Notes: generated by a model from the sequence alone, not told the origin. A DNA stretch of 64,000 nucleotides from Mycolicibacterium brumae (GCF_025215495.1 NZ_CP104302.1:2108001-2172000); one strand, 5' to 3'; counted from the first letter of the stretch, positions 1 to 12,137 are shown. Numbers and translations: made by a program.

Positions 1-1143
<1,143 letters not shown>

Positions 1144-1148
1144 CGGTG

Positions 1149-1967
1149 TCAGCGCGCCGGCTTCGGGCAGGACGGGTGCGCGCCAGCGGTGACCAGGTCG
1201 GCGACCGCGCTGCGCGGATCTCCGCTGGTCACCAGGCCCTCGCCGACGAGCACAGCGTCGGCGCCGGCTCCGGCGTAGGCCAGCAGGTCGGCAGTGCCGC
1301 GAACACCGGATTCGGCCACCCGGATCACGCCGCTGGGCAGCCCGGGGGCGATCCGGCCGAAGCAGTCCCGATCCACCGTCAGGGTCTTGAGGTCGCGAGC
1401 GTTGACGCCGATGACGCTGGCCCCGGCGCGCAACGCGCGGTCGGCCTCCTCCTCGGTGTGCACCTCGACCAACGCGGTCATGCCAAGTGATTCGGTGCGG
1501 TCCAGCATCGCTTCCAGCGCGGGCTGCTCGAGTGCGGCGACGATCAGCAGCACCATGTCCGCGCCGTGCGCGCGTGCCTCGTGGATCTGGTACGGACCGA
1601 CGATGAAGTCCTTGCGCAGCACCGGGATCGAGACCGCCGCGCGGACCGCGTCCAGATCCGCCAAGGATCCATGGAAACGCCGTTCCTCGGTCAACACGCT
1701 GATGATGCGGGCGCCGCCGGCCTCATAGGCCCGGGCCAGATCGGCCGGGTCGGCGATATTGGCCAACTGACCCTTGGACGGGCTGGCGCGCTTGACCTCG
1801 GCGATAACGCCGATACCCGGCCGGCGCAGCGCGGCCGGCACGTCACGCGGCGCCGGAGCAGCCTCCGCGGCGGCCTTGATCTCGGCAAAGCTCACCACCG
1901 CCTCGCGGGCGGCAACGTCGGCGCGGACTCCTTCGATGATGGAGTCGAGCACGCTCGCCGAACTCAT
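1149..1967 (-). CDS. trpC: indole-3-glycerol-phosphate synthase
   Basis: TrpC closes the indole ring of CdRP to indole-3-glycerol phosphate, the substrate of tryptophan synthase. The 272-residue product is a TIM barrel beginning [19 protein letters not shown], with the family motifs [34 protein letters not shown] and [10 protein letters not shown], and the phosphate-binding ending AESGV...VLVGEGLV. The ATG at 1967 is chosen because the protein aligns from there; the frame continues 27 codons upstream but nothing there looks like TrpC. It follows the small membrane gene after 77 bases and is 5 bases ahead of trpB. Confidence 0.96.
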   Translation of the reverse strand: MSSASVLDSIIEGVRADVAAREAVVSFAEIKAAAEAAPAPRDVPAALRRPGIGVIAEVKRASPSKGQLANIADPADLARAYEAGGARIISVLTEERRFHGSLADLDAVRAAVSIPVLRKDFIVGPYQIHEARAHGADMVLLIVAALEQPALEAMLDRTESLGMTALVEVHTEEEADRALRAGASVIGVNARDLKTLTVDRDCFGRIAPGLPSGVIRVAESGVRGTADLLAYAGAGADAVLVGEGLVTSGDPRSAVADLVTAGAHPSCPKPAR

Positions 1968-2044
1968 GGCTGACGGTTCCCCTTCAATACGAAATCGGTC
2001 TGCGGGATATGGGAGAAGGGTAGCCGTCGTAGGCGCCCTGCGGT

Positions 2045-2692
2045 TCACCGCCCCTGCCCGCCCGGCTCCCGGTCCGCGGCGTCGGCGTCACTCGTCGAAT
2101 CGGCCGTGGGATCGTCGCCCTCGTCGATGGCGTCCCACATCATCCGTTCCGACATCGCCGCCCCGGCCCCGGCCGTGCGGGCCGAATCACCGCGCCGAAC
2201 GGCCGGAGCCGCGTACCGGGCGGCGGCGGTGGTCCCCGAACTCGACGCGGCCCGCAGCAGCAGCACCGCCGCGGCCAGCGCGCACCCCGCGCAGATCAGC
2301 GTCAGCACCGCGCCCGAGTAGTGCCGGGAGCTGCCGGCCAGGGTGTTGGTGGCGACGTCGACGATGCCGGCGGCGCGGCGCGCCACATCGGCGACCACCC
2401 ACTGGCTGACACCCAGGTAGCCGAGGGCGGCCACCGCGGCGGCGACCACCGCGGCCAGCAGCCGAAGCGCCCACGGTTTCGCGGCCAGCGCGGCCACCGC
2501 CACCGCGGCCAGCACCAACGCCAGCGGCGTCAGCGCGGCGGACCAGGCCGCGCCGTTGACGTCGATGTCGCGGGGCTGGCCGAGCCCGTCGGCGACGATG
2601 ATGCTCACCCAGGTCAAACGGGAGGCGCCCCACAGCCCGAGCGCGGCGACCAGGAGCAACAGTTGCGCGACCCGGCGCGACCGGTCAGCCAC
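2045..2692 (-). CDS. Trp-region membrane protein (TIGR02234/Rv1610-like)
   Basis: A 215-residue integral membrane protein with about four hydrophobic segments (roughly residues 7-25, 50-68, 73-95 and 125-146) and a hydrophilic, acidic C-terminal tail rich in D, S and A. Its place between trpE and trpC, and its length and topology, match the actinobacterial 'Trp region conserved membrane protein' family (Rv1610 in M. tuberculosis). Its start overlaps the end of trpE by 8 bases, so translation is probably coupled. The molecular role is not known. The position suggests a function linked to tryptophan synthesis or transport, but that is inference from context only. Confidence 0.8.
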   Translation of the reverse strand: MADRSRRVAQLLLLVAALGLWGASRLTWVSIIVADGLGQPRDIDVNGAAWSAALTPLALVLAAVAVAALAAKPWALRLLAAVVAAAVAALGYLGVSQWVVADVARRAAGIVDVATNTLAGSSRHYSGAVLTLICAGCALAAAVLLLRAASSSGTTAAARYAAPAVRRGDSARTAGAGAAMSERMMWDAIDEGDDPTADSTSDADAADREPGGQGR

Positions 2693-4211
2693 GGGTCGGT
2701 GTCAGGGATTCGGCGGCGGCGACGGCGTTGAGCACCGCGGTGGCCTTGTTCCGCGACTCGTTGTACTCGTACGGGCCGTTGGAGTCCGCCACCACGCCGC
2801 CGCCGGCCTGCACGTAGGCCTTCCCGTCGCGCATCAGGGCGGTGCGGATGGCGATGGCGAAGTCCGCGTTGCCGGCGAAGTCGAGGTAGCCGACGACTCC
2901 GCCGTAGAGGCCGCGGCGGGTCAGTTCGACCTCTTCGATGAGTTCCATCGCGCGCACCTTCGGCGCGCCGGACAGGGTGCCGGCCGGGAAGCACGCGGTG
3001 GCCGCGTCCAGGGCGGTGCGGCCTTTCGCGAGATCGCCGTGCACGGTGGAGACCAGGTGCATGACGTGGCTGTAGCGCTCGATGTGGCTGTAGTCCTCGA
3101 CCTTGACGGTGCCCGGCTCGCAGACCCGGCCCAGGTCGTTGCGGCCGAGGTCGACGAGCATCAGGTGCTCGGAGCGTTCCTTCTCGTCGGCCAGCAGGTC
3201 CTTGGCCAGCAGGATGTCCTCTTCCTCGGTTTCCCCGCGCCACCGGGTGCCGGCGATCGGGTGCGTGGTGGCCCGGCCGTCGGTGACGGTGACCAGGGCT
3301 TCCGGGCTTGAGCCGACGATGGAGAACGCGGTTCCGCCGTCGCCGTCGGGGACGTGCATCAGATACATGTACGGGCTGGGGTTGCTGACCCGCAGCATCC
3401 GGTACACGTCGATGGGCTCGGCGGGGGTGTCCATTTCGAAGCGCTGCGAGGGCACCACCTGGAAGGCCTCCCCCGCTTCGATGTCGCCGACGAGTTTGTC
3501 GACGATGGCGGTGTACTCCTCGGGGGTGCGCTGGGCCCGGTAGGTCGGCGCGGGCCGCGCGAAGGTGGCGACCGTCGACGGCAGCGGCTGGCTGAGCGCC
3601 TTGGTCATCACATCCAGTCGGGCCAGCGCGTCGTCGTAGGCGGCGTCGACATGTTCGTCGGTGCCGTTCCAGTTGACCGCGTTGGCGATCAGGGTGATCG
3701 ACCCTTCGTGGTGGTCGACAGCGGCGATGTCGGTGGCCAGCAGCATCAGCATGTCCGGCAGGCCGAGGTCGTCGGTGGCCAATTCGGGCAGTCGCTCCAG
3801 CCGGCGCACCAGGTCGTAGGCGAAGAACCCGACCATCCCGCCGGTCAGCGGCGGCACGTCGGGCAGCCGTTCGCTTTCCAGCAGGGCCAGGGTGTCGCGC
3901 AGCACGGCCAGCGGGTCACCGCCGGTGGGGGCGCCGGCCGGCGCGGCGCCGAGCCAGTGCGCCTGCCCGTCGCGGACCGTCAGCGCGGTGGGCGCGCCGG
4001 CGCCGATGAACGACCATCGCGACCAGGACCGACCGTTCTCCGCGGACTCCAGCAAGAAGGTGCCGGGCCGGTTGGCGGCGAGCTTGCGGTAGGCCGAGAG
4101 CGGTGTCTCGGCGTCGGCGAGCACCTTGCGGGTGACCGGGACCACCCGGTGCTCGGCGGCGAGCGCGGCGAATTGTTCGCGGGTGGTGGCGCCGGTGTCG
4201 TCGGAATGCAC
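2685..4211 (-). CDS. trpE: anthranilate synthase component I
   Basis: TrpE converts chorismate plus ammonia (from a TrpG glutaminase) to anthranilate, the first committed step to tryptophan and the usual point of feedback inhibition. The 508-residue protein carries the chorismate-binding-domain motifs [40 protein letters not shown] and, near the end, [21 protein letters not shown] choose the GTG at 4211. A GGGAGG ribosome site (4221-4226) lies 9 bases upstream of it but abuts the in-frame ATG at 4220, and the M. tuberculosis protein also begins M-H. It is divergent from the peroxiredoxin gene; only about 55 bases separate the starts, leaving no room for a leader-peptide attenuator. Confidence 0.95.
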   Translation of the reverse strand: MHSDDTGATTREQFAALAAEHRVVPVTRKVLADAETPLSAYRKLAANRPGTFLLESAENGRSWSRWSFIGAGAPTALTVRDGQAHWLGAAPAGAPTGGDPLAVLRDTLALLESERLPDVPPLTGGMVGFFAYDLVRRLERLPELATDDLGLPDMLMLLATDIAAVDHHEGSITLIANAVNWNGTDEHVDAAYDDALARLDVMTKALSQPLPSTVATFARPAPTYRAQRTPEEYTAIVDKLVGDIEAGEAFQVVPSQRFEMDTPAEPIDVYRMLRVSNPSPYMYLMHVPDGDGGTAFSIVGSSPEALVTVTDGRATTHPIAGTRWRGETEEEDILLAKDLLADEKERSEHLMLVDLGRNDLGRVCEPGTVKVEDYSHIERYSHVMHLVSTVHGDLAKGRTALDAATACFPAGTLSGAPKVRAMELIEEVELTRRGLYGGVVGYLDFAGNADFAIAIRTALMRDGKAYVQAGGGVVADSNGPYEYNESRNKATAVLNAVAAAESLTPTRG

Positions 4212-4266
4212 GGGCACCATCCTCCCAGACGCCGCCAACGGGATTCGCGGCGTAGCGTGACCTTCT

Positions 4267-4722
4267 ATGAAGCCCGGAGACACCGTCGATGATTTCACCC
4301 TGCCCGATCAGACCGGAACCCCGCGCCGGCTCAGCGACCTGCTGGCCGACGGCCCGGTGGTGCTGTTCTTCTATCCGGCGGCGATGACGCCCGGCTGCAC
4401 CAAGGAGGCCTGCCACTTCCGTGATCTGGCCGCCGAGTTCGCCGCGGCCGGCGCGCAGCGGGTGGGCATCAGCACCGACGCTGTGGACAAGCAGGCGCGC
4501 TTCGCCGAGAAGGAGAAGTTCGACTACCCGCTGCTGTCCGACGCCGACGGTTCGGTGGCCTCGGCATTCGGGGTCAAGCGCGGACTGCTGGGCAAGCTCG
4601 CGCCGGTCAAGCGCACCACGTTCGTGATCGGGACGGACCGACGGGTGCTGGAAGTCATCTCGAGCGAAGTGTCGATGGACGTGCACGCGGATAAGGCGCT
4701 GGCGGCGCTCGCGGCCCGGTAG
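4267..4722 (+). CDS. bcp: thiol peroxidase, Bcp/PrxQ family
   Basis: A 151-residue peroxiredoxin of the bacterioferritin-comigratory-protein family, which reduces hydrogen and alkyl peroxides using thioredoxin. The motif [13 protein letters not shown] places the peroxidatic Cys at residue 44 and the resolving Cys five residues later at 49, the atypical 2-Cys arrangement of E. coli Bcp. It corresponds to Rv1608c (bcpB), next to trpE there too. A TAGCGT -10 box (4253-4258) ends 8 bases before the ATG, so the mRNA is probably leaderless or nearly so. Confidence 0.93.
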   Translation: MKPGDTVDDFTLPDQTGTPRRLSDLLADGPVVLFFYPAAMTPGCTKEACHFRDLAAEFAAAGAQRVGISTDAVDKQARFAEKEKFDYPLLSDADGSVASAFGVKRGLLGKLAPVKRTTFVIGTDRRVLEVISSEVSMDVHADKALAALAAR

Positions 4723-4739
4723 TCAGGCGCTTCTCGGCC

Positions 4740-5932
4740 CTAGCTCTTTGGCCCCTGGGGTGGGTCCGTCCCGGGTGGGTGTTGGTGGCGGAACCGTTTG
4801 TGGAAGTGGGCGAGCATGTCGGCGGGCTGGTGATACGGATTGACCCGCGGCTGCCCGCGATCCAAGTGTGCTGGTGGGGTCCATTCGACGCGGCCCTCGG
4901 CGTTGAGTCGGGTGCTCCAGTTCTGTTGGTAGGCCATCCGATTGTCCGGGCCGCAGTCCAGCCCCAGCTCGTCGACATTCGTCTGGCCGTCCTGGCTGAA
5001 ATTGTCGAGGTGATCGGCCTGGCACCGGTAGGCGCTGGCTGTGCACCCCGGCCGGGTGCATCCCTTGTCCCGGGCGAACAGGACCAGCCGCTGATCGGCT
5101 GAAGCGAGACGCTTGGTCCGACCCAGCCACAGCGGTCGGCCACGTCCGTCGAAGATCACCAGGTAATGCAGGGCATGCGATGCCATCCGCAGGAAATCAC
5201 TCATCGGAACCATCGACCCGCCCGCAGTCACCGCCCACCCCGTGAGCGCGGCCGGGACGTAGGGGGTCGGGAGTCCGGCAGGATCAGTGGCAGTCGGGTT
5301 CTCGGGCGGTTCCGGCACGGCCGGGGTCACCGGGCCGCCGCTCGGGGCGTCGGGGCCGGTGATCGTCACCACCGGGTCGATGATCGGCCCACCGCTGAGG
5401 TCGGCGGGGACTCCGCCGTGGGCGGCGGCGTTCAATTCCGCCAAGGTTGTCGTGACGATCACGGTGACGGGTAGTCCGTTGTGTTGCCCGAGGTCGCCGG
5501 AGGCCAGCAGTGCCCGCATGGCGGCGACCAGGGCGTCGTGGTTGCGCTGGGCGATCGTGCGCCGATCACCCTGAATCTGCTCCTCCGACGGTGTTCCCGA
5601 GACACAGGGGTGTTCATCGTCGGGATTGCACATGCCCGGCGCCGCCAACTTCTCCAGGATGGGTTCTAGGGTGGCCCACGCTTCGGGGGTCAACCGCGCC
5701 CGCAGGTTGCGCATCCCGTCATGGGTCTGGGCGCCGACGGACAGGCCGCGGGCGGCGGCGCGGCGCCGATCGGCGAAGTCCCCGTCCGGATCGAGGACCA
5801 TGAGCAGCATGGTCGCCAGTTTGCTCAAATGCGAGGGCCCGTACTGCGTGGCGAGCTCGGCCAACTCCTTCTCGGCATCAGCCCGGGTCTCCGGATCCAC
5901 CGCCGCCGGGATCTTCGCGTAGGTGTCTCGCA
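4740..5932 (-). pseudogene. DUF222/HNH endonuclease-like (13E12 family), C-terminal part, split by IS256 element
   Basis: The C-terminal ~397 codons of a 13E12-type protein: the rest of the DUF222 helical domain, a Pro/Gly-rich linker, then an HNH-nuclease-like zinc domain (CTRPGCTASAYRCQADHLD followed by LGLDCGPDNR). The N-terminal part lies at 7405-7816, beyond an IS256-family insertion. Joining base 7405 to 5932, keeping one copy of the 8-bp duplication, restores one open frame of 534-544 codons reading ...EQVAIVRDTYAKIP.... An apparent start inside the insertion (5951) is an artefact of the junction. Function of the family is unproven. Confidence 0.9.
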
Positions 5933-5940
5933 CGATCGCG
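5933..5940. repeat. target-site duplication, left copy (IS256 element)
   Basis: CGATCGCG, repeated exactly at 7405-7412 on the other side of the IS256 element. Eight bases is the usual duplication length for this family. Confidence 0.9.
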
Positions 5941-7404
5941 GAGCGTGTCAAGTCTTTTGTGTAAGTCGTTTCCTCTGATGTTGTCGTTTGGTGTGTTCTA
6001 CAGGTGGGGCTCGATGCGGTCTGGGTAGACCAGCACGAGCTGTTCGAGGGCTTTCTTCCAGTTGGTGACCACTTGTCCTTCCACGAGGCGTCCGGCGGCC
6101 TTTCGGTTATGTTTCTGGCCGCGTTCCTTGGCCCGTTCGGCGGCGCGTTTGTCTTCGATGTTGCAGATCGCCAGCCAGAGCAGTTTCACCACCGCGGCGT
6201 CGTTGGGGAACTGCCCGCGGGTCTTGGTGACCTTGCGAAGTTGGTAGTTCAACGACTCGATCGAGTTGGTCGTGTAGATCACCCGGCGTAGCTCTGGAGG
6301 GAACTCCAGGAAGGGGATGAATTGCTCCCATGATCGATCGAAAACCATTGTCACAGTGGGGTTTTTCTTGCCCAAATCTGATGCGGTGAACGCATCCAGC
6401 TCGGCGCGGGCGGCATCGGCGTCAGCGGCGGTGTAGATCGGCTTGAGCGCGGCGGCCACGGCCTTGCGGTCCTTGTAGGACACGAACCGCAGCGCGTTGC
6501 GGATCAGGTGCACCACGCAGGTCTGGACGGTGGCCTGCGACCAGGTCGCCGTGATGGCCTCGGGGAACCCGGTGAGCCCGTCGCAGCACACGATAAGCAC
6601 GTCACGCACCCCTCGGTTGGCCAGATCAGCGCAGACCGACGCCCAGAACGAGGCTCCTTCGTTCTGCTGGACCCAGATGCCCAGGACATGCTTGACGCCG
6701 GCCATATCGACGCCCACGGCGATGTGCGCGGCCTTGTTGCGGGTGTGGCCGCCGTCTTTGACCTTCACCACGATCGCGTCGAGGTAGATCACCGGGTACA
6801 GCGCATCCAACGGGCGACGCTGCCAGGCAAGGACCTCATCGGAGATCTCGTCGACGATCTTGGAGATCGTCTCATGAGACACCTCGGCGCCGATCGTTGA
6901 TTGCAGGTGAAATTGGATGTCCCGCAACGTCATCCCGCCGGCATACAGCGAAACGATCATGTCATCGAGCCCACCGAGCCGGCGCTGTCCCTTGGGCACC
7001 AGCCGCGGCGTGAACGACCCGTCACGGTCCCGAGGCACCTCCAACGAGACCGGGCCGGCCTCAGTCTGCACGGTCTTGGCCGAGTGCCCGTTACGGGCGT
7101 TCGGCAGGCCCCGGCCGGCCGGGTCGCCCTTCTCATAGCCGAGATGATCGGTCAGCTCGGCGGCCAGGCCCCGCTCCAACGCGAGCTTGATCAGCCCGGG
7201 CAGCAGGCCACCCTCACCGGTCAGCGCGACCTCGCCGGAGTCGATCGAGGCCAGCAGCTCATCGACCGCCCCGGATGCCCGCAGCGCCTCGGCCACCTCC
7301 ACCGTCGACGCGGCCTCAGCCAGCCGCGCGTCCAAATCCCGATCTGTCGTCATGCCCTGAGATCCTTCCCTTGTCAGGACTTACACAGACCATCTGACAC
7401 CCCC
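5941..7404 (-). mobile_element. IS256-family insertion sequence, complete (1464 bp)
   Basis: The element is bounded by imperfect inverted repeats of about 26 bp that share GTGTCA near the tip and TGTGTAAGTC on the inner side (left copy 5941-5967, right copy 7379-7404 read on the other strand). It is flanked by an 8-bp direct repeat, CGATCGCG, at 5933-5940 and 7405-7412. Its single gene is an IS256-type DDE transposase. Length, repeat type and 8-bp target duplication all fit the IS256 family. Intact ends and an intact transposase suggest a recent insertion. Confidence 0.93.
5998..7353 (-). CDS. IS256-family (Mutator-type) transposase
   Basis: A 451-residue DDE transposase catalysing movement of the surrounding element. 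The likely catalytic triad is Asp192 (VIYLDAIVV), Asp258 (CCDGLTGFPEAI) and Glu366 (YTTNSIESLN). The C-(x2)-H signature typical of the family is present as CVVHLIR. The N-terminal part contains the NGHSAKTVQTEAGPV and QFHLQ...VSHETIS segments expected for DNA binding. A GGAAGGA ribosome site precedes the ATG at 7353. It appears intact, with no frameshift or missing catalytic residue. Confidence 0.95.
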   Translation of the reverse strand: MTTDRDLDARLAEAASTVEVAEALRASGAVDELLASIDSGEVALTGEGGLLPGLIKLALERGLAAELTDHLGYEKGDPAGRGLPNARNGHSAKTVQTEAGPVSLEVPRDRDGSFTPRLVPKGQRRLGGLDDMIVSLYAGGMTLRDIQFHLQSTIGAEVSHETISKIVDEISDEVLAWQRRPLDALYPVIYLDAIVVKVKDGGHTRNKAAHIAVGVDMAGVKHVLGIWVQQNEGASFWASVCADLANRGVRDVLIVCCDGLTGFPEAITATWSQATVQTCVVHLIRNALRFVSYKDRKAVAAALKPIYTAADADAARAELDAFTASDLGKKNPTVTMVFDRSWEQFIPFLEFPPELRRVIYTTNSIESLNYQLRKVTKTRGQFPNDAAVVKLLWLAICNIEDKRAAERAKERGQKHNRKAAGRLVEGQVVTNWKKALEQLVLVYPDRIEPHL

Positions 7405-7412
7405 CGATCGCG
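7405..7412. repeat. target-site duplication, right copy (IS256 element)
   Basis: CGATCGCG, the partner of 5933-5940. Collapsing the two copies to one rejoins the split HNH gene in frame. Confidence 0.9.
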
Positions 7413-7816
7413 ACCTGTTCCGGGCCGATCACCCCCGCCGCCACCCCCTGCGCCACGGTGGGCATGACCGGTTCCAGGGGTTGCCCATCCACCGCGACCC
7501 GCGGCCCCAGGTCGGCTGCCTCGGCCAACCGCCGTCGGGCCGCGCCGCGGGAGATCCGCAGACGGTCCTCCAACACGAGGGTGAGGTTCGCCGCCCCCAA
7601 CACCCCGGGATTGCCGTCGGCGATCAGCCGGGCCAGCAGCCGATGGTCGGCCGCCGGGGCCCGCCACGCGAGCGCCTCCCGGCGGGCGAGAACTTCCAGA
7701 ATCTCCTCCGACGAGAGCGCGTCGAGGGACGCCGAAGCCAGGACGTGGTGAGCGGTTTCGGCCTGCGCGAGGGCGGCGAAGATCGCCTCCCGATCGGCGT
7801 AGGCGGTGCTGCTCAT
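7405..7816 (-). pseudogene. DUF222/HNH endonuclease-like (13E12 family), N-terminal part
   Basis: The first ~137 codons of the gene split by the IS256 element, starting MSSTAYADREAIFAAL at ATG 7816 (another in-frame start lies at 7846; neither has a clear ribosome site). It carries the start of the DUF222 domain, including LARREALAWRAPAADHRLLA and the RISRGAARRRLAEA segment common in 13E12 proteins. The open frame runs on past 7405 into the insertion sequence to a stop at 7316, so a truncated, probably non-functional product would be made. See 4740-5932 for the other half. Confidence 0.88.
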
Positions 7817-7970
7817 ACCCAAAACGCTATACCTCGACACCGACAAGAAACGCTGCGAGACAACCGAATTCGGACCTCAAACGGTGAGAATTCTATGAGA
7901 AAATTCGGGGCCCACACGGGAGCTGTCCCACGCTCAGCGACACCGCCTAAGCCCCACTACAAGTGCGGCC

Positions 7971-7976
7971 TAAAGT
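7971..7976 (+). promoter_or_regulatory. possible -10 box for the small ORF and ABC ATPase
   Basis: TAAAGT fits the mycobacterial TANNNT -10 pattern. A start ~7 bases downstream would give a ~25-base leader holding the GAGGAGG ribosome site of the 8008 ORF. No clear -35 is visible. The overlapping GGCCTAAAGTCC resembles half of a DosR box but is not a full site. Confidence 0.3.
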
Positions 7977-8007
7977 CCATCGCGAGACAATGAGGAGGCG
8001 ACCTCAA

Positions 8008-8108
8008 ATGAGTCGAGAACCGGGAGGTACGGCTGCCCTAGACTCCCTGTTGATGCATCAGGCAAACAGTGAGGAAACGCGGCTCTCGGCGCTGAACGAG
8101 GCGTTCCG

Positions 8109-8112
<4 letters not shown>
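8008..8112 (+). CDS. small ORF (34 aa) coupled to the ABC ATPase
   Basis: ATG at 8008 opens a 34-codon frame (begins MSREPGGTAALDSLLMHQAN, ends ...LSALNEAFR) preceded by a strong GAGGAGG ribosome site at 7992-7998. Its TGA overlaps the ATG of the next gene in the ATGA arrangement typical of coupled translation. It has no hydrophobic segment and no motif I recognise. The ribosome site and overlap argue that it is translated. It may be a small protein working with the ATPase or a leader that controls its translation. Conservation in related species is the missing test. Confidence 0.5.
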
Positions 8113-8909
<797 letters not shown>

Positions 8910-8946
8910 CGCGCGCGCCCGTTGGCCGGCGTGCGACGATCGAGAG

Positions 8947-9459
8947 GTGACTCAACCCGGCGTCGAAGAGTACGGCGAACCCTGCCGCGAGTGCGGATAC
9001 TCGTGGTCGCATTCGTTCGACGAGTTGATTGCGCTGCACAAGCGGGTGCACGCCGGATTCGATAAGACCGTCCGGGCGCACACCTACGGCGCGCGGATCG
9101 ACGAACTGGCTTGGAGCGTCGGCGAATACATCTGCCACGTCGCCGACAACGAGTCGATCTGGGTGGAGCGGTTCACCGGCCTCCCCGCGATGGCCGAGCC
9201 GCGGGTGGCGCCCTACGACCAGGACGCGCTGGCCGCTGCGCGCCACTACCCGGAAATCCCCTTCGAATCCGCGATGGGCGCGATGCGCCGGGCGCGCGCG
9301 GCGTTCGTCTCGGCCGCCTATATGACCCCGCAGGAGCTCACGTTCTTCCACCCCGAACCCGGGGCCATCACCGTGCTCGACGCCCTGCGCCTGGCCATCC
9401 ACGACAGCCACCATCACCTGTGGGACGTTCGGCGCATCACCGGCGCCGCGTCGGGCTAA
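8947..9459 (+). CDS. DinB-fold (DUF664-type) protein
   Basis: A 170-residue protein starting at GTG 8947. It is predicted helical with three spaced metal-ligand-type histidines: ICHVADNE near residue 60, and a C-terminal [16 protein letters not shown]. This pattern is typical of the DinB/YfiT-like four-helix-bundle superfamily, whose actinobacterial members include mycothiol- and bacillithiol-dependent enzymes. The N-terminal CRECGYSW hints at a second metal or thiol site. Enzyme activity cannot be assigned. It is convergent with hisI and their stop codons overlap (TAA 9457-9459 against TAG 9456-9458). Confidence 0.75.
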   Translation: MTQPGVEEYGEPCRECGYSWSHSFDELIALHKRVHAGFDKTVRAHTYGARIDELAWSVGEYICHVADNESIWVERFTGLPAMAEPRVAPYDQDALAAARHYPEIPFESAMGAMRRARAAFVSAAYMTPQELTFFHPEPGAITVLDALRLAIHDSHHHLWDVRRITGAASG

Positions 9460-9803
9460 AGCAACTGATCCGTGTCGAAGCAGGTGAGATCGCCGGTGTG
9501 ACACGCTCCGCCGACCTGGTCGACGACCAGCAGCACCGTGTCGCCGTCACAGTCCAGCCGCACCGAGTGCACGCGCTGGGTGTGCCCGCTGGTCGCGCCC
9601 TTCACCCATTGCTCGCCGCGAGACCGGGAGAAGTAGGTGGCCTCCCGGGTCGCCAGGGTCCGCGCCAGCGCGGCGTCGTCCATCCATGCGACCATCAGCA
9701 CGTCCCGGGTGCCGTGCTCCTGTGCGACGGCCGCGATCAACCCGTCGGCGTTGCGTTTGAGCCGCGCGGCGATCGCCGGGTCGAGGTCGTAGCGCTCGCT
9801 CAT
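9456..9803 (-). CDS. hisI: phosphoribosyl-AMP cyclohydrolase
   Basis: HisI opens the purine ring of phosphoribosyl-AMP, step 3 of histidine synthesis. The 115-residue protein has the family motifs [37 protein letters not shown] and the metal-ligand region DCDGD...[10 protein letters not shown]. The start at 9803 overlaps the hisF stop by 4 bases (ATGA). It is the last gene of the his operon and is monofunctional; the pyrophosphohydrolase HisE is not fused here. The frame runs on upstream, but those codons are the shadow of hisF. Confidence 0.95.
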   Translation of the reverse strand: MSERYDLDPAIAARLKRNADGLIAAVAQEHGTRDVLMVAWMDDAALARTLATREATYFSRSRGEQWVKGATSGHTQRVHSVRLDCDGDTVLLVVDQVGGACHTGDLTCFDTDQLL

Positions 9804-10579
9804 CGGATCGTGATCCCCTCGGCGCGCATGGCCGCCTTGACCTCCGGGATGGTCAGGTCGCCGAAGTGAAACACGCTGGCCGCCAACACCGCGTCCGCGC
9901 CGGCCCGCACCGCCGGTGCGAAATCGGAGACCGACCCGGCGCCGCCGCTGGCGATGATCGGCACGCTGACCGCCGAGCGCACCGCGCGCAGCATGGGCAG
10001 GTCGAAGCCCGCCTTGGTGCCGTCGGCGTCCATCGAGTTCAGCAGGATCTCCCCCACCCCCAGTTCCGCGCCGCGCGCCGCCCACGCCACCGCGTCGATG
10101 CCGGTGCCGCGCCGGCCGCCGTGGGTGGTGACCTCCCAGCCCGACGGGGTGGGTTCGCAACCTTCGGGGACGGTGCGGGCGTCCACGCTCAGCACGATGC
10201 ACTGGGAGCCGAACTGCCGTGACAACTCGGCCAGCAGCTCCGGGCGGGCGATGGCGGCGGTGTTCACCGACACCTTGTCCGCGCCGGCGCGCAGCAGCAC
10301 GTCGACGTCGGCGACCGCGCGGATGCCACCGCCGACGGTCAGCGGGATGAACACCTGCTCGGCGGTGCGGCGCACCACCTCGAGCATGGTGGCCCGGCCC
10401 GACGAGGACGCCGTGACGTCGAGGAAGGTCAGCTCGTCGGCGCCCTCGGCGTCGTAGCGGGCGGCCAGTTCGACGGGATCGCCTGCGTCACGGAGGTTTT
10501 CGAAGTTCACGCCCTTGACGACCCGGCCGTCGTCGACATCCAGGCACGGGATGACGCGGGTGGCGACGTCTGAGCTCAC
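9800..10579 (-). CDS. hisF: imidazole glycerol phosphate synthase, cyclase subunit
   Basis: HisF uses ammonia passed from HisH to turn PRFAR into imidazole glycerol phosphate and AICAR. It is a 259-residue TIM barrel with the catalytic aspartates in [16 protein letters not shown] near the N-terminus and in IVLSVDART near residue 130. The phosphate-binding motifs TVGGGIR and IIASGGAGS are also present. Its start overlaps the preceding impA-like gene by 4 bases and its stop overlaps hisI by 4 bases. Confidence 0.96.
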   Translation of the reverse strand: MSSDVATRVIPCLDVDDGRVVKGVNFENLRDAGDPVELAARYDAEGADELTFLDVTASSSGRATMLEVVRRTAEQVFIPLTVGGGIRAVADVDVLLRAGADKVSVNTAAIARPELLAELSRQFGSQCIVLSVDARTVPEGCEPTPSGWEVTTHGGRRGTGIDAVAWAARGAELGVGEILLNSMDADGTKAGFDLPMLRAVRSAVSVPIIASGGAGSVSDFAPAVRAGADAVLAASVFHFGDLTIPEVKAAMRAEGITIR

Positions 10580-11397
10580 AGGTAATCCTCTCGGGTCCCA
10601 ACGGATGCCACGATCTCCAGCATCTCCTCATGCACCCCGGGCGCAGCCGCCAGGGCCGAGCGCGAAGCGGTCGTCCACGGTCGGCCTTCCAGGTCGGTCA
10701 CGATGCCACCGGCGGCCCGGATCAGCGCCACCCCGGCCGCGTGGTCCCACACGTAGTGACCGAAACTGATTGCCCCGCCGAGGATCCCGGCGGCGACATA
10801 CGCCAGGTCGATCCCGGTCGCGCCGTGCATCCGGATCCGCGAGCAGCGTCGGCTCAACCCGGCCAGCACCGCCGCCCGCCAGGCCCCCGGGAAGTAGCCG
10901 CGGGAATCGATGTTGAAGGAGCCGACGCCGACGATCGAGTCCGCCACCGTGGTCGGCGAAAGCCGCGGCAGCGCACTGTCGCCCGCGAGCACCGGGCCGT
11001 CGACCAGGGCGCGGTACCGCTCCCCGGTGAACGGCAGCCAGGTCAGTCCGGCGACCGGCTCGCCGTCGCGCAGCAGGCCGAGCAGGATCGCGCACATCGG
11101 TGACCCGGCGGCGTAGTTGAACGTCCCGTCGATCGGGTCGAGCACCCACACCAGCTCCGAATCGAGGCTGGGGCCGCCGAATTCCTCGCCGTGCACGCCG
11201 ATCCCGGTCGCCGCGGTGAGTTCGGCGACCACGCGTCGCTCGATCGCCAGATCAACCTCGGTGGCGAAGTCGTTGCCGAGCTTGGCGACCGCCGAGGCGG
11301 CGCGGTGACCGTCGAGGAACTGCGGGCACACACCGTCGAGGATCCCCGCGGCGATGTCCAGCAGGGCCTCGAGTTGCTCGGGCGACGGTGTGGGCAT
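10576..11397 (-). CDS. impA: inositol monophosphatase-family phosphatase (Rv1604/impA-like)
   Basis: A 273-residue Mg-dependent phosphatase of the IMPase family. Metal-binding motifs are visible: GEEFGG, the DPIDGTFNY signature (WVLDPIDGT) and the C-terminal [16 protein letters not shown]. It lies inside the his operon between hisA and hisF, as Rv1604 (impA) does. IMPase-like proteins serve both as inositol phosphatase and as histidinol-phosphate phosphatase (HisN) in actinobacteria, so either role is possible. I favour an Rv1604 orthologue by synteny. The ATG at 11397 lies 2 bases after the hisA stop. Confidence 0.88.
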   Translation of the reverse strand: MPTPSPEQLEALLDIAAGILDGVCPQFLDGHRAASAVAKLGNDFATEVDLAIERRVVAELTAATGIGVHGEEFGGPSLDSELVWVLDPIDGTFNYAAGSPMCAILLGLLRDGEPVAGLTWLPFTGERYRALVDGPVLAGDSALPRLSPTTVADSIVGVGSFNIDSRGYFPGAWRAAVLAGLSRRCSRIRMHGATGIDLAYVAAGILGGAISFGHYVWDHAAGVALIRAAGGIVTDLEGRPWTTASRSALAAAPGVHEEMLEIVASVGTREDYL

Positions 11398-11399
11398 CG

Positions 11400-12137
11400 C
11401 TACCCGCGCACGGCTTCCAGCGCCTCGGGCAGGGTGAATCGCCCGGCGTAGAGCGCCTTCCCGACGATCGCGCCCTCCACGCCACTGCCGACCAGGGTGG
11501 CGATGGCGCGTAGGTCGTCCAGGCTCGACACCCCGCCGGAGGCGATGACCGGGGCGTCGGTGCATTCGGCGACGGTTTCCAGCAGGTCCAGGTTCGGGCC
11601 GGTCAGGGTGCCGTCCTTGGTGACATCGGTGACCACGAACCGCGAGCAGCCCTCGGCGTCCAGGCGTTCCAGCACCGCCCACAGGTCGCCGCCGTCGGTC
11701 TCCCAGCCGCGCCCGCGCAGCCGGTGCCGGCCCTCGTCGTCGATCTGCACGTCCAGTCCGACGGCCACCTTGTCGCCATGCTCGGCGATGGCACGCGCGC
11801 ACCACTTGGGGTTCTCCAGCGCGGCGGTGCCCAGGTTCACCCGGGCGCAGCCGGTGGCCAGCGCGGCGCGCAGCGACTCGTCGTCGCGGATGCCGCCGGA
11901 AAGCTCAACGGCCACATCGAGTTTGCCAACCACCTCGGCCAGCAGCTCCCGGTTGGAGCCGCGGCCGAAGGCGGCGTCGAGGTCCACCAGGTGGATCCAT
12001 TCGGCGCCGTCGCGCTGCCAGGTCTCGGCGGCCTCGATGGCCGAGCCGTACTCGGTCTCACTGCCGGCCTGGCCCTGCACCAAACGCACCGCCTTGCCCT
12101 CGACCACGTCGACGGCCGGCAACAGAATCAACGACAT
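11400..12137 (-). CDS. hisA: phosphoribosyl isomerase A (bifunctional HisA/TrpF)
   Basis: A 245-residue TIM barrel beginning [19 protein letters not shown], with the catalytic Asp in PAVDVVEG and a second in [11 protein letters not shown], plus phosphate-binding ELSGGIR and IASGGVSS. In actinobacteria that lack a separate trpF this enzyme (PriA) isomerises both ProFAR for histidine and phosphoribosylanthranilate for tryptophan. No trpF is seen in the trp cluster here, which fits. The bifunctionality is inferred from the family, not proven by the sequence. It directly abuts hisH. Confidence 0.94.
   Translation of the reverse strand: MSLILLPAVDVVEGKAVRLVQGQAGSETEYGSAIEAAETWQRDGAEWIHLVDLDAAFGRGSNRELLAEVVGKLDVAVELSGGIRDDESLRAALATGCARVNLGTAALENPKWCARAIAEHGDKVAVGLDVQIDDEGRHRLRGRGWETDGGDLWAVLERLDAEGCSRFVVTDVTKDGTLTGPNLDLLETVAECTDAPVIASGGVSSLDDLRAIATLVGSGVEGAIVGKALYAGRFTLPEALEAVRG

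Noticed and set aside
1967-2045. A tryptophan leader peptide or attenuator in the gap before trpC
   Set aside because: The 77-base gap has no short ORF with Trp codons and no clear alternative hairpins.
7967-7978. GGCCTAAAGTCC as a DosR (hypoxia) box
   Set aside because: Only about half of the 20-bp consensus matches and the flanks do not; TAAAGT is explained more simply as a -10 box.
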